Shown here: positions 10,941 through 18,117 of the stretch, piece by piece
Layout: every line of letters begins with the position of its first letter
Position numbering within the stretch: the first letter of the stretch is position 1
NCBI GenBank assembly: GCA_900317515.1
Contig: ONHA01000012.1
Coordinates: forward strand, 1 to 64,000
Origin: an uncultured Eubacteriales bacterium
GTDB lineage: Bacteria; Bacillota; Clostridia; Lachnospirales; Lachnospiraceae
Direction of reading: 5' to 3'
Length of the DNA stretch: 64,000 nt
Notes under the pieces: model-generated
Databases searched by the model: none
Told to the model about the DNA's origin: nothing
The model's input: the letters and a program-made list of their open reading frames with translations, nothing else
Translations under genes and position numbers: made by a program

Positions 10941-11858
10941 TTATGACACAATTCCGACAATATCATTCACGTCACCGATCTGCTTCCTGACAAGGAAATC
11001 GCGGATGCCCTCCGCCACCTTGAGCGAGGCCAGCGGATCCCTGAAATTTGCGGTCCCGACCGAGACCGCCCGGGCACCGGCCATGAGGAACTCGACCGCG
11101 TCCTCCCCGGTCGTGATGCCGCCCATCCCGATCACCGGGATCGACACCGCGTGGGAGGCCTCATAGACCATCCGGACCGCCACCGGCTTGATTGCCGGGC
11201 CCGAGAGCCCGCCGGTACGGTTCGCCAGCGCGAATTTCCCGCGCTCGATATCGATCTTCATGCCGGTCAGCGTGTTGATGAGCGAGATCGCATCGGCGCC
11301 CCCGGCTTCCGCGGCCCTCGCCATGACCTTGATATCCGTGACGTTCGGGGACAGCTTCATGATGACCGGCTGCTTCGCCTCGCGCTTCACCGCCTTCGTG
11401 ATGGCTTCGACCGCCTTCGGGTCGGTGCCGAAGGCGATGCCGCCCTCCTTCACGTTCGGGCAGGAGATGTTGATCTCGAGCATGTCCGCATCCGTCTCCG
11501 CGAGCCGCCGCACGACATTTAGGTACTCCTCCTCGGAGTGGCCGCAGACGTTCACGATCACCTTTGTATCGTACTTTGCCAGATACGGGAGATCTCTTGA
11601 AATGAAAACATCGATCCCCGGATTCTGCAGTCCGATCGCATTCAGCATGCCGGAGGCGGTCTCCGCGATGCGGGGTGTCGGGTTGCCCGGCCACGGGACA
11701 TCGGCGACGCCCTTGGTCACGACCGCCCCAAGCTTTGAAAGATCGAAGAATTCTCCGTACTCCATGCCGGACCCGAAGGTTCCGGAGGCCGTCATGACCG
11801 GGTTCTTGAGCACAACGCCCGCGATGTTTACCTCAGTTTTCGGTTCAAATCCGCTCAT
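10941..11858 (-). CDS. pyrD: dihydroorotate dehydrogenase B, catalytic subunit
   Basis: FMN enzyme that oxidises dihydroorotate to orotate and passes electrons through PyrK to NAD+. 305 residues, with class 1B features: the active-site cysteine in EINISCPNVKEGG, NVTDI, GGLSGPAIKPVAV and GMGGITTGEDA phosphate-binding loops. It overlaps pyrK by four bases (ATGA), consistent with the two proteins forming one complex. Confidence 0.97.
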   Translation of the reverse strand: MSGFEPKTEVNIAGVVLKNPVMTASGTFGSGMEYGEFFDLSKLGAVVTKGVADVPWPGNPTPRIAETASGMLNAIGLQNPGIDVFISRDLPYLAKYDTKVIVNVCGHSEEEYLNVVRRLAETDADMLEINISCPNVKEGGIAFGTDPKAVEAITKAVKREAKQPVIMKLSPNVTDIKVMARAAEAGGADAISLINTLTGMKIDIERGKFALANRTGGLSGPAIKPVAVRMVYEASHAVSIPVIGMGGITTGEDAVEFLMAGARAVSVGTANFRDPLASLKVAEGIRDFLVRKQIGDVNDIVGIVS

Positions 11859-12619
11859 GTAAGATCCACCTCCTTTGCCGGGAAGACAGGACCGTCCTTG
11901 CAGATCCTTGCATTTTTCACATGGGAGTGGCCGTCCACATCCGTCGTCTTGCAGACGCAGGCGAGGCAGGCGCCGACCCCGCAGGCCATGCGCTCTTCCA
12001 TGGAGATATAGAGCGGGATGTTTTCATTTTCCGCCCACACTTTAAGGGCTCTCAGCATCGGAAGGGGCCCGCAGGCGAAGGCTGCATCCGGATGAACATC
12101 ATGTTCCCGAATTGCATCGAGGACATTTCCCTTCGTTCCGAGCGAGCCGTCCTCGGTCGAGACATACACATTCCCGACCGCCTGCATATCTTCATATAAG
12201 TATGTCTCCGACCGGTAGCCCACCGCAAACGAGGGGTGGTCCAGCTCATACGCCGCCTGAAGAAGAGGCGGAATGCCGATGCCGCCGCCGATGAGCAGCA
12301 CATTTTTATCCTTATACTCTTCCACCGGGAAGCCGTTGCCCAGGGGGCCCAGCACTTCCACACTGTCTCCGGGGACAAGCTCCGCGAATTCCCGGGTGCC
12401 CGCGCCGGCCAGCCGGTACACCAGGCGGAGCGTCCCCGCCTCGCGGTTAACCTGGCAGATTGAGATCGGACGCGGAAGCATCCGGCTCTTATCGGCGCTG
12501 TAAAGGGAAATGAACTGCCCCGGCACGGCCTCGCCCGCAAAGCTCACGCGGAGCACCAGGCTTTTTATATTTTCCGCGATGGTCTCCTGATAGATCACCG
12601 CTGCCGTCTCTTTTTTCAT
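11855..12619 (-). CDS. pyrK: dihydroorotate dehydrogenase B, electron transfer subunit
   Basis: FAD and [2Fe-2S] subunit that couples PyrD to NAD+. The 254 residues show the FAD-binding RPISICQVN motif, the NAD-binding LLIGGGIGIPPLL loop, and a C-terminal cluster domain with cysteines in ACGVGACLACVCKT and a fourth in ARICKDGPVF. Length and order match the ferredoxin-reductase family. Follows pyrF by 9 bp, overlaps pyrD. Confidence 0.97.
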   Translation of the reverse strand: MKKETAAVIYQETIAENIKSLVLRVSFAGEAVPGQFISLYSADKSRMLPRPISICQVNREAGTLRLVYRLAGAGTREFAELVPGDSVEVLGPLGNGFPVEEYKDKNVLLIGGGIGIPPLLQAAYELDHPSFAVGYRSETYLYEDMQAVGNVYVSTEDGSLGTKGNVLDAIREHDVHPDAAFACGPLPMLRALKVWAENENIPLYISMEERMACGVGACLACVCKTTDVDGHSHVKNARICKDGPVFPAKEVDLT

Positions 12620-12628
12620 AGACTCTCC

Positions 12629-13564
12629 TTATGCCAGAGCTTCCGCGATGTCCTTCTGCATGTCGATGACCGCAGCTCTCGCGGCCTCCTCGAAATGCTC
12701 CTCACCGTACGCGGCGTACTTCTCCTGCTTCCAGGCTGCAATGATGCCGCGGGAGGAATTGACGATCGCGCCGAGCCCGTCCTTGTTGAAGAAATTGACC
12801 AGATCCTTGCCCTTTCCGCCCTGGGCGCCGTAGCCCGGCACCAGGATGTAGGATTTCGGCATGATCTCGCGGAGCTTTTTGCCCATCTCCGGGTAGGTCG
12901 CGCCGACGACCGCGCCGACTTCCGAATAGCCCTCAGCTTCCGGAGACGGATCCATCGCGGTCCTGCCCCACTCATCGACCTTCTCGCCCACCAGCTCATA
13001 GAGCGGGCGGCCGTCGACAAGGCGGTCCTGGAACTCTCCGCTCGAGGGGTTCGAGGTCTTCACCAGCACAAAGATACCTCTGTTGTTTTCCCGGCATACC
13101 TTGAGGAACGGTTCGACGCCGTCGCTGCCGAGATAGGGGTTCACGGTTGCAAAATCCTCGCCGAACGCCTCGAAGGCGCTGCTTCCGATCGCGGTCGTGC
13201 CGAGGTGGGCTGCCGCGTAGGCCGCGGAGGTCGAGCCGATGTCGCCGCGCTTTACGTCGCCGATCACGACAAGGCCTTTCGCCTTGCAGAGGTCGACCGT
13301 CTTCTTAAAGGCCAGGACACCCGGGACGCCGAACTGCTCATACATGGCGATCTGGGGCTTGACGGCCGGGATAAGGTCCGCCGTCGCGTTCACGATCTTC
13401 TCATTGAAGCGGTAGATCGCCTCGGCGGCGCCTTCCAGCGTCTCTCCGTACTCGGCAAATGCCGCCTTTTTGATACTTTCCGGGACAAATCCCATCATCG
13501 GATCCAGTCCCACTACAATCGGCGCGTTTGTTCTTCTGATGTTGCTGATCAATTTTCCTATCAC
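12629..13564 (-). CDS. pyrF: orotidine 5'-phosphate decarboxylase
   Basis: Final step of UMP synthesis. The 311-residue length and the motif GDVKRGDIGSTSAAYA place it in the longer group (type 2) of OMP decarboxylases rather than the 230-residue type; the catalytic Lys-Asp network is in that motif. The start codon is GTG at 13564, preceded by AAAGGAGAGCAGACCT. It is the first gene of the nine-gene nucleotide operon and is divergent from the cold-shock gene. Confidence 0.96.
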   Translation of the reverse strand: MIGKLISNIRRTNAPIVVGLDPMMGFVPESIKKAAFAEYGETLEGAAEAIYRFNEKIVNATADLIPAVKPQIAMYEQFGVPGVLAFKKTVDLCKAKGLVVIGDVKRGDIGSTSAAYAAAHLGTTAIGSSAFEAFGEDFATVNPYLGSDGVEPFLKVCRENNRGIFVLVKTSNPSSGEFQDRLVDGRPLYELVGEKVDEWGRTAMDPSPEAEGYSEVGAVVGATYPEMGKKLREIMPKSYILVPGYGAQGGKGKDLVNFFNKDGLGAIVNSSRGIIAAWKQEKYAAYGEEHFEEAARAAVIDMQKDIAEALA

Positions 13565-13612
13565 AGGTCTGCTCTCCTTTATGGTCTATGAGGCCTTTAA
13601 CTTTACGCTCTT

Positions 13613-13641
13613 ACTATACACGAATATTTCCTCTAAATAAA
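13613..13641 (-). promoter_or_regulatory. candidate promoter of the pyr-pur operon
   Basis: Minus-strand TATAGT (13613-13618), 49 bp ahead of pyrF, with only a weak -35 (TTTATT) at 17-bp spacing. No PyrR-type anti-terminator or other attenuator was recognised in the short leader. Confidence 0.4.
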
Positions 13642-13653
13642 GTCCTTTTTTGC

Positions 13654-13682
13654 TTGACGTTTCGGGCCTCGGGGCATATAAT
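13654..13682 (+). promoter_or_regulatory. promoter of the cold-shock gene
   Basis: TTGACG (13654-13659), 17 bp, TATAAT (13677-13682). The start of transcription would give an unusually long leader of about 130 nt before the csp start codon. Confidence 0.88.
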
Positions 13683-13714
13683 CGGAAGTGCGGGTTTAAG
13701 GGAACATGTTTACT

Positions 13715-13771
13715 CATCAGTTATTAGGGGACTGACCAACGTTCATCTTCCGATAGCTGATGGTTTTTTTT
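13715..13771 (+). promoter_or_regulatory. terminator-like hairpin in the csp leader
   Basis: CATCAGTTAT (13715-13724) pairs with ATAGCTGATG (13753-13762, one G-U pair) around a 28-base loop and is followed by eight Ts (13764-13771). This is the form of an intrinsic terminator 49 bp before the csp start codon, so it may act as an attenuator or temperature-sensitive RNA structure. Confidence 0.55.
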
Positions 13772-13819
13772 CCCGAAAAATCAGGAACTTATTTATACAA
13801 ATCTTATGGAGGAATCATC

Positions 13820-14020
13820 ATGAACAAAGGAACGGTTAAGTGGTTTAACGCGGAGAAGGGCTACGGCTTCATCACCGGCGAGGACGGAAAGGACGTTTTC
13901 GTACATTTCTCTGCCATCAAGGCTGAAGGCTTCAAGTCCCTCGACGAGGGTCAGGCTGTCACCTTCGACCTTCAGGAAGGCCCCCGCGGAATGCAGGCCG
14001 CTAACGTCGTAAAGCTTTGA
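13820..14020 (+). CDS. csp: cold-shock protein, CspA family
   Basis: A 66-residue single OB-fold RNA chaperone. It carries both RNP motifs, [11 protein letters not shown] and DVFVHFSAI, and the C-terminal [10 protein letters not shown] strand. ATG at 13820 follows GGAGGAATCATC. The long leader with a terminator-like hairpin resembles the regulated leaders of other csp genes. It ends ahead of a strong terminator and is a single-gene unit. Confidence 0.97.
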   Translation: MNKGTVKWFNAEKGYGFITGEDGKDVFVHFSAIKAEGFKSLDEGQAVTFDLQEGPRGMQAANVVKL

Positions 14021-14039
14021 TTATTGCATATAGAGCTTA

Positions 14040-14075
14040 AAAAGGACCGGCTGAAAGCCGGTCCTTTTCCTTTTT
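14040..14075 (+). terminator. terminator of csp
   Basis: AAAAGGACCGGC (14040-14051) pairs with GCCGGTCCTTTT (14057-14068) around TGAAA and runs into TTCCTTTTT. It also serves the convergent small gene that ends at 14074. Confidence 0.9.
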
Positions 14076-14343
14076 AATAATAGATGTTAAGCCCGTTTAA
14101 GTAATCGGTAAAGTCGGTGAGATTGAGCTCGGTCGTCGTGACCTCCGCAGACGCTTCCGCCTCGGACGCCTTCGCCGCCTTCTGGGCGGAATCATAGACG
14201 GAATAGCCGAACCAGCCGACGAAAGCCACGCCGACCAGCGCGATCACACCCAGCTCGAGATTTCTCATCCTCTTCTCTTTTTTCAGGATCTTGTCTTTAT
14301 TTTTCTTATATTCCTTGTATGCTTCAACTTTCTTCTGGCTCAT
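14074..14343 (-). CDS. small single-pass membrane protein
   Basis: An 89-residue protein with a lysine-rich cytoplasmic start (about 1-28), one hydrophobic helix at about 29-50, and an acidic Ala/Glu-rich external part ending NLTDFTDYLNGLNIYY. A good ribosome site (GGGAGGTCTCT) precedes the ATG at 14343. No catalytic motif is visible. I recognise the general type (small conserved Lachnospiraceae membrane protein) but no named family. Confidence 0.7.
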   Translation of the reverse strand: MSQKKVEAYKEYKKNKDKILKKEKRMRNLELGVIALVGVAFVGWFGYSVYDSAQKAAKASEAEASAEVTTTELNLTDFTDYLNGLNIYY

Positions 14344-14391
14344 AGAGACCTCCCAAAATAAACACTGTCAGGCATTATACCACTTTCATTT

Positions 14392-15231
14392 TCAAATGAC
14401 AACTATAATTCCACCATCATTTGCGTAAACTGTCGATAGCCCGCCGGTCTCCATGAGAAGGACCTCCCTCACACGCATGCGCTCAAGGAGTGCATCCCGC
14501 ACCATGACCGCCCGCTCGCGGCAGTTGACGAAGGAGATCGCCAGGATCTTGTTCTCCGGATTTCTGGTCTTCTCCGCGACGTGCTGCACCATCTTGACAA
14601 GCGCCTTGTTGATCCCGCGGGCCTGGTCGATCTGCACGATCTCGCCCTCGAGCGTTCCGGCACAGATCGGCTTGATCTTGAGGATCTGGGCCGCCAGCGC
14701 CTTCATCCGGGAGAGCCGCCCGTTCTTTCTTAAGGTCTCCAGGTTGTCGAGGACAAATGTCGTGCTCTTCTCGTCCCGGAGCGCCTCCACCTCGCGGACG
14801 ATCTCCTCAAACGGGACGCCCTTTGCCTCCAGCTCCTCGATCTTCATCACAAGGATCGTCTCACCGACCGAAGTCGAGCAGGAATCAAACACATGGATCT
14901 TCGCGTCCGGATGATCCTCGAGGTACATATCCCGGCCGATCACCGCGCTCTGGTAGGAGCCCGAGAGATTCCCGGAGATCGTGACCCCGTATATATGCTC
15001 CGCCCCGCAGTCAAACGCCTCCCGGTAGGCTTCCGGCGACGGACATGCCGTTTTCGGGCATGTCGGTGAGGCGGCTATCTTCTTCACAATTTCAAGCTGG
15101 TCCAGAGTTCCGTCATCGATGATAGTCTCTTCCCCGATCATCAGTGTCAGCGGCACAAGCACGAATTCCTCCCGCCCTTTCTGGCTTTCGGTAAATTCGC
15201 CCGCGCTGTCCATCACTACTCTGTATTTCAT
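14392..15231 (-). CDS. DegV family fatty-acid-binding protein
   Basis: DegV/FakB proteins bind fatty acids and present them to the kinase FakA for phospholipid synthesis. The 279-residue product begins MKYRVVMDSAGEF; GAGGAGAG precedes this ATG at 15231, which is preferred over the in-frame ATG at 15246. Family motifs include the DS pair near the start, GVTISGNLSGSYQSA and the DSCSTSVGE segment around the ligand pocket. It appears to be transcribed alone; the substrate chain is not predictable from sequence. Confidence 0.92.
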   Translation of the reverse strand: MKYRVVMDSAGEFTESQKGREEFVLVPLTLMIGEETIIDDGTLDQLEIVKKIAASPTCPKTACPSPEAYREAFDCGAEHIYGVTISGNLSGSYQSAVIGRDMYLEDHPDAKIHVFDSCSTSVGETILVMKIEELEAKGVPFEEIVREVEALRDEKSTTFVLDNLETLRKNGRLSRMKALAAQILKIKPICAGTLEGEIVQIDQARGINKALVKMVQHVAEKTRNPENKILAISFVNCRERAVMVRDALLERMRVREVLLMETGGLSTVYANDGGIIVVI

Positions 15232-15289
15232 ATTGTCTCTCCTCATTTGAAAAACAAAACGCTCTTTTCATTCTGACAGCCGGCCCGGG

Positions 15290-17428
15290 TCAGTCATTTC
15301 TTATCCAGAGCTCATAGGCCCAGTCCGTCTGCGGATCCTCCGACAGCTGTGTGTAATTCTTTCGGAGCTCTGTCAAAAACGCATTTGTGTAATATTTGAA
15401 ATCTCCGAGCTGCTCATCCTGAAAATAAAGGACAAGCCTCGGCTTTTCGCGGTTTAAATCGTCAATATTGTCCTTCTCATACCAGTCCATATACCAGGGC
15501 AGCATGTACACGGCTCTGTTGACCGGATAGTGTCCCTTGTGCAGGAGGTAAAGCGTGTCGCAGCTGTAGGCGTCGAGCAGGATCTTTTCATTTTCCTCCG
15601 TCATGGAGACGACCCGGCTCTCAAGTTCGGAGACGGGCTTCTCCTCATAGAGGAGATTCGTGCCGACCGTCCTCACATACGGACTCAGCAGCATCAGCGC
15701 TGCCAGAACGGCGGCCGGGACGGAGAACTTCCTCACAAAGGCCTTTCCGAGATCCTCCCCGCCAAAGGCGATGATCAGAACCGCCATGCAGAAGGCGCCC
15801 ATCCCGTGGAAGCTGTACCCTCTCGACGCGGACAGGATCATGGGCAGAAAGAGCCCCAGACTCTCGGCGTATCTCTTCTTCATGCACATCACGACAAGCG
15901 CTGCCGCTGCGGAGGCGAGCACGGCAAACTGCAGAACATCCTCAGCGGAGGCCTTCGCAGTGATCATGAGCATGAAGCGGTTTGCAAGTGCCGTCGGAAA
16001 ATTCATGACCGAGGTGATATAAGGCTCCGCGATATTATCCCCGAACGCCGCATAGTCGGCGTACACCTGCCTGTTGAAGAGGTAGAACTGCTCGAAGGCA
16101 TCCGAAAGTGCATGATTCATCAGGAAATAAAGAGCTCCCGCCGCCAAAGGCACCAGCATGCATATAAGGAGAACGGCATACCGTTTCACCAATGCCGGAA
16201 ATGCCGGCTTTTCCGCGGCGATCCGCCGGATCTCAAGGACGAGGACGATCATCACCACCGCGGAGATTGCGTAGGCGCCGACAAAGGCGGAGCCGATATT
16301 CCCCCAGATTGCGAGGGAAATGATGATCGAGTTATCCCACCCTATCTTCTTAAGCTTTAAGTAGCGCAGAAGCTCAAGGACCAGTACGACCGTGCAGAGC
16401 CCCTGCATGTTGTCGGAGAGGATCATGCGTCCCTCTCCCGTACTGAACAGCACCGGCGTGATGATGCACTCGAGGGCGGCGAGGACCGCCATCTTCTTTT
16501 TGCCGAAAAGTCCCGAATGCCTCATGTAAAGAAGGCTCCAGACGACCGCCTCAAAGAGATAATACGACAGCCGGAACTGCGCCGGGGAGCCTGCCCCGAA
16601 AAGCGCAAATATTCCGCACAGGTAATACATGACCGGCGTGTGCTGGGCCACATAGTCCCGGTAGAGAACGCCTCCGTTCGCGATGACCATGCCGCCCCTC
16701 AGATTGTCGAGTTCGTCCATGAAGGTCGTTCCGGCCGCAAACGAGCCGAGGAGGAAAAATACCGTGAAGCCGACCGCCATGCCTGTAAAGAGACTGTCAT
16801 CGGAAAGCTTCATGCCTCTTCCCAGGACCAGGCTTCCCCGCAGCACCGCCGCGGAGAGAACGAGACCTATGAGGATCGGAAAACCGTACCAGAAGAGGTC
16901 CCTCATTCCGCCGTAAGCTATGAGGCACAGGGATCCGTCCGCCGCCTCGCCGTTCACTCGCGCCGGACTCATCCCTTCGTTCGGTCCGATGTAAAATGCA
17001 ATGCCCGTATTTTCATTCGCATCGGTCGAGCGGATGCGGAGCGTATACGTATTTCCCTGCCTTACCGCGATGTTCTTATCGAACTTGAAGAGATTGAACT
17101 CATCCGGACTCCGCCAGCTCGCGCGATAGGAGTCTTTGTATACCACCTTCCCCGAATCGGTTTCAATAAGCTCCATCACCAGGTTTGCATTGTTGTTCCG
17201 CTCAAATGTATCGGGCATGAGCGATATTCCGTGCAGGATACTGTACGGAGACGTAAAATCCTGCTCGATCACCACCTCCGTGTTGTCGACCGCCAAGGTA
17301 TCTTCACTGTTCTCGTTGATATAGGTGTACTCGAGGTATGTAAGTTTTTCTCCCGCATTGATCAGGATGATGCCGACTGCGCACCAGATCAGCAAAAGAA
17401 GCAAAACAGACCGTCGATTTATCTTCAT
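15290..17428 (-). CDS. large polytopic membrane protein, GT-C glycosyltransferase-like
   Basis: A 712-residue membrane protein. One helix at 7-25 is followed by an extracytoplasmic beta-rich domain (about 30-170), then some ten hydrophobic segments. The first loop after the domain reads FMDELDNLRGGMVIANGG and YRDYVAQHTPVMYYL, the acidic residue plus Q-H-T-P pattern of GT-C transferases such as ArnT/PMT relatives that use lipid-linked sugars. It may add a sugar to a surface polymer. No neighbouring polysaccharide genes support a precise role. The ATG at 17428 has AGGAAGG about 12 bases upstream. Confidence 0.7.
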   Translation of the reverse strand: MKINRRSVLLLLLIWCAVGIILINAGEKLTYLEYTYINENSEDTLAVDNTEVVIEQDFTSPYSILHGISLMPDTFERNNNANLVMELIETDSGKVVYKDSYRASWRSPDEFNLFKFDKNIAVRQGNTYTLRIRSTDANENTGIAFYIGPNEGMSPARVNGEAADGSLCLIAYGGMRDLFWYGFPILIGLVLSAAVLRGSLVLGRGMKLSDDSLFTGMAVGFTVFFLLGSFAAGTTFMDELDNLRGGMVIANGGVLYRDYVAQHTPVMYYLCGIFALFGAGSPAQFRLSYYLFEAVVWSLLYMRHSGLFGKKKMAVLAALECIITPVLFSTGEGRMILSDNMQGLCTVVLVLELLRYLKLKKIGWDNSIIISLAIWGNIGSAFVGAYAISAVVMIVLVLEIRRIAAEKPAFPALVKRYAVLLICMLVPLAAGALYFLMNHALSDAFEQFYLFNRQVYADYAAFGDNIAEPYITSVMNFPTALANRFMLMITAKASAEDVLQFAVLASAAAALVVMCMKKRYAESLGLFLPMILSASRGYSFHGMGAFCMAVLIIAFGGEDLGKAFVRKFSVPAAVLAALMLLSPYVRTVGTNLLYEEKPVSELESRVVSMTEENEKILLDAYSCDTLYLLHKGHYPVNRAVYMLPWYMDWYEKDNIDDLNREKPRLVLYFQDEQLGDFKYYTNAFLTELRKNYTQLSEDPQTDWAYELWIRND

Positions 17429-17537
17429 GTTGTAATGTACCTTCCTGCCCGCATTATGTGTTATCTATACTATTTTAGCACGGCAGACCGAATTATACAA
17501 GCATTCGGGAATTTTCCTCGCCGTTCCTTAAAAATTG

Positions 17538-17546
17538 TGCTACAAT
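17538..17546 (+). promoter_or_regulatory. extended -10 promoter candidate
   Basis: TGC followed by TACAAT (17541-17546), 28 bp before the start of the 165-residue gene. The -35 region is weak. Confidence 0.5.
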
Positions 17547-17574
17547 TACCCCATATCACATAAAGGAGTTTCCC

Positions 17575-18072
17575 ATGATCGCCTTAAAAATCACCGATAT
17601 CCGCCGCCTGATGGCCCATCTTCTGACCCGGCCGACCTTCGACCGCTATTCGCTCTCCGAGGGCCAGGTCACGACCTTCTGCACCTTCTTAATTGAAGGA
17701 AACTGGCAGCGGAGCTTCATGGACCCCGACGAGAGCGATCCGGCAGCGAACCTCATCTTCACGCCCTGGGAGCGCGTCCGCCCCTACTGCCTCTCGCTCA
17801 TAAAGGGGAAGCGCACGCCCCTCTCCTTCAAGTTTGTCTTCATTTTCCCAAGGGAGGATCTCGCCGGTTTCCTTAAGAAAAATGATATCGCGATGTCCCC
17901 TGACAACATCTTCGGGCTCTACCTGAATCTCTCCTTCCGCGACGGGCTCCTCATCGCGACGACCGGGACTTCCCTCCGGGCCTTCAGCCTCGACAAGTCC
18001 CTCGATAAGGCCTGGGACGACTACATCCTCTCCTTCCTTGAAGCCCAGGGGATCGCGGCGGAAAAGGCATAA
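17575..18072 (+). CDS. conserved hypothetical protein (DUF5721-like, tentative)
   Basis: A soluble 165-residue protein with no signal peptide or membrane segment. The sequence is a mixed alpha/beta domain with features such as FCTFLIEGNWQRSF and WERVRPYCLSLIKGKRTPL; it resembles a family seen widely in Lachnospiraceae and annotated only as a domain of unknown function. AAAGGAGTTTCCC precedes the ATG. It has its own promoter and terminator, so it is monocistronic. No function is proposed. Confidence 0.75.
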   Translation: MIALKITDIRRLMAHLLTRPTFDRYSLSEGQVTTFCTFLIEGNWQRSFMDPDESDPAANLIFTPWERVRPYCLSLIKGKRTPLSFKFVFIFPREDLAGFLKKNDIAMSPDNIFGLYLNLSFRDGLLIATTGTSLRAFSLDKSLDKAWDDYILSFLEAQGIAAEKA

Positions 18073-18076
18073 TAAA

Positions 18077-18117
18077 ACAGCGAAGGGATAACTCGATCCC
18101 TTCGCTGTCTTTTTTTA
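18077..18117. terminator. bidirectional terminator
   Basis: ACAGCGAAGGGAT (18077-18089) pairs with ATCCCTTCGCTGT (18096-18108), followed by CTTTTTTT. It separates the conserved hypothetical gene from the convergent GH3 gene. Confidence 0.9.

Noticed and set aside
13565..13660. PyrR-binding attenuator ahead of pyrF
   Set aside because: No anti-terminator/terminator pair or PyrR-loop motif could be seen in the short leader.
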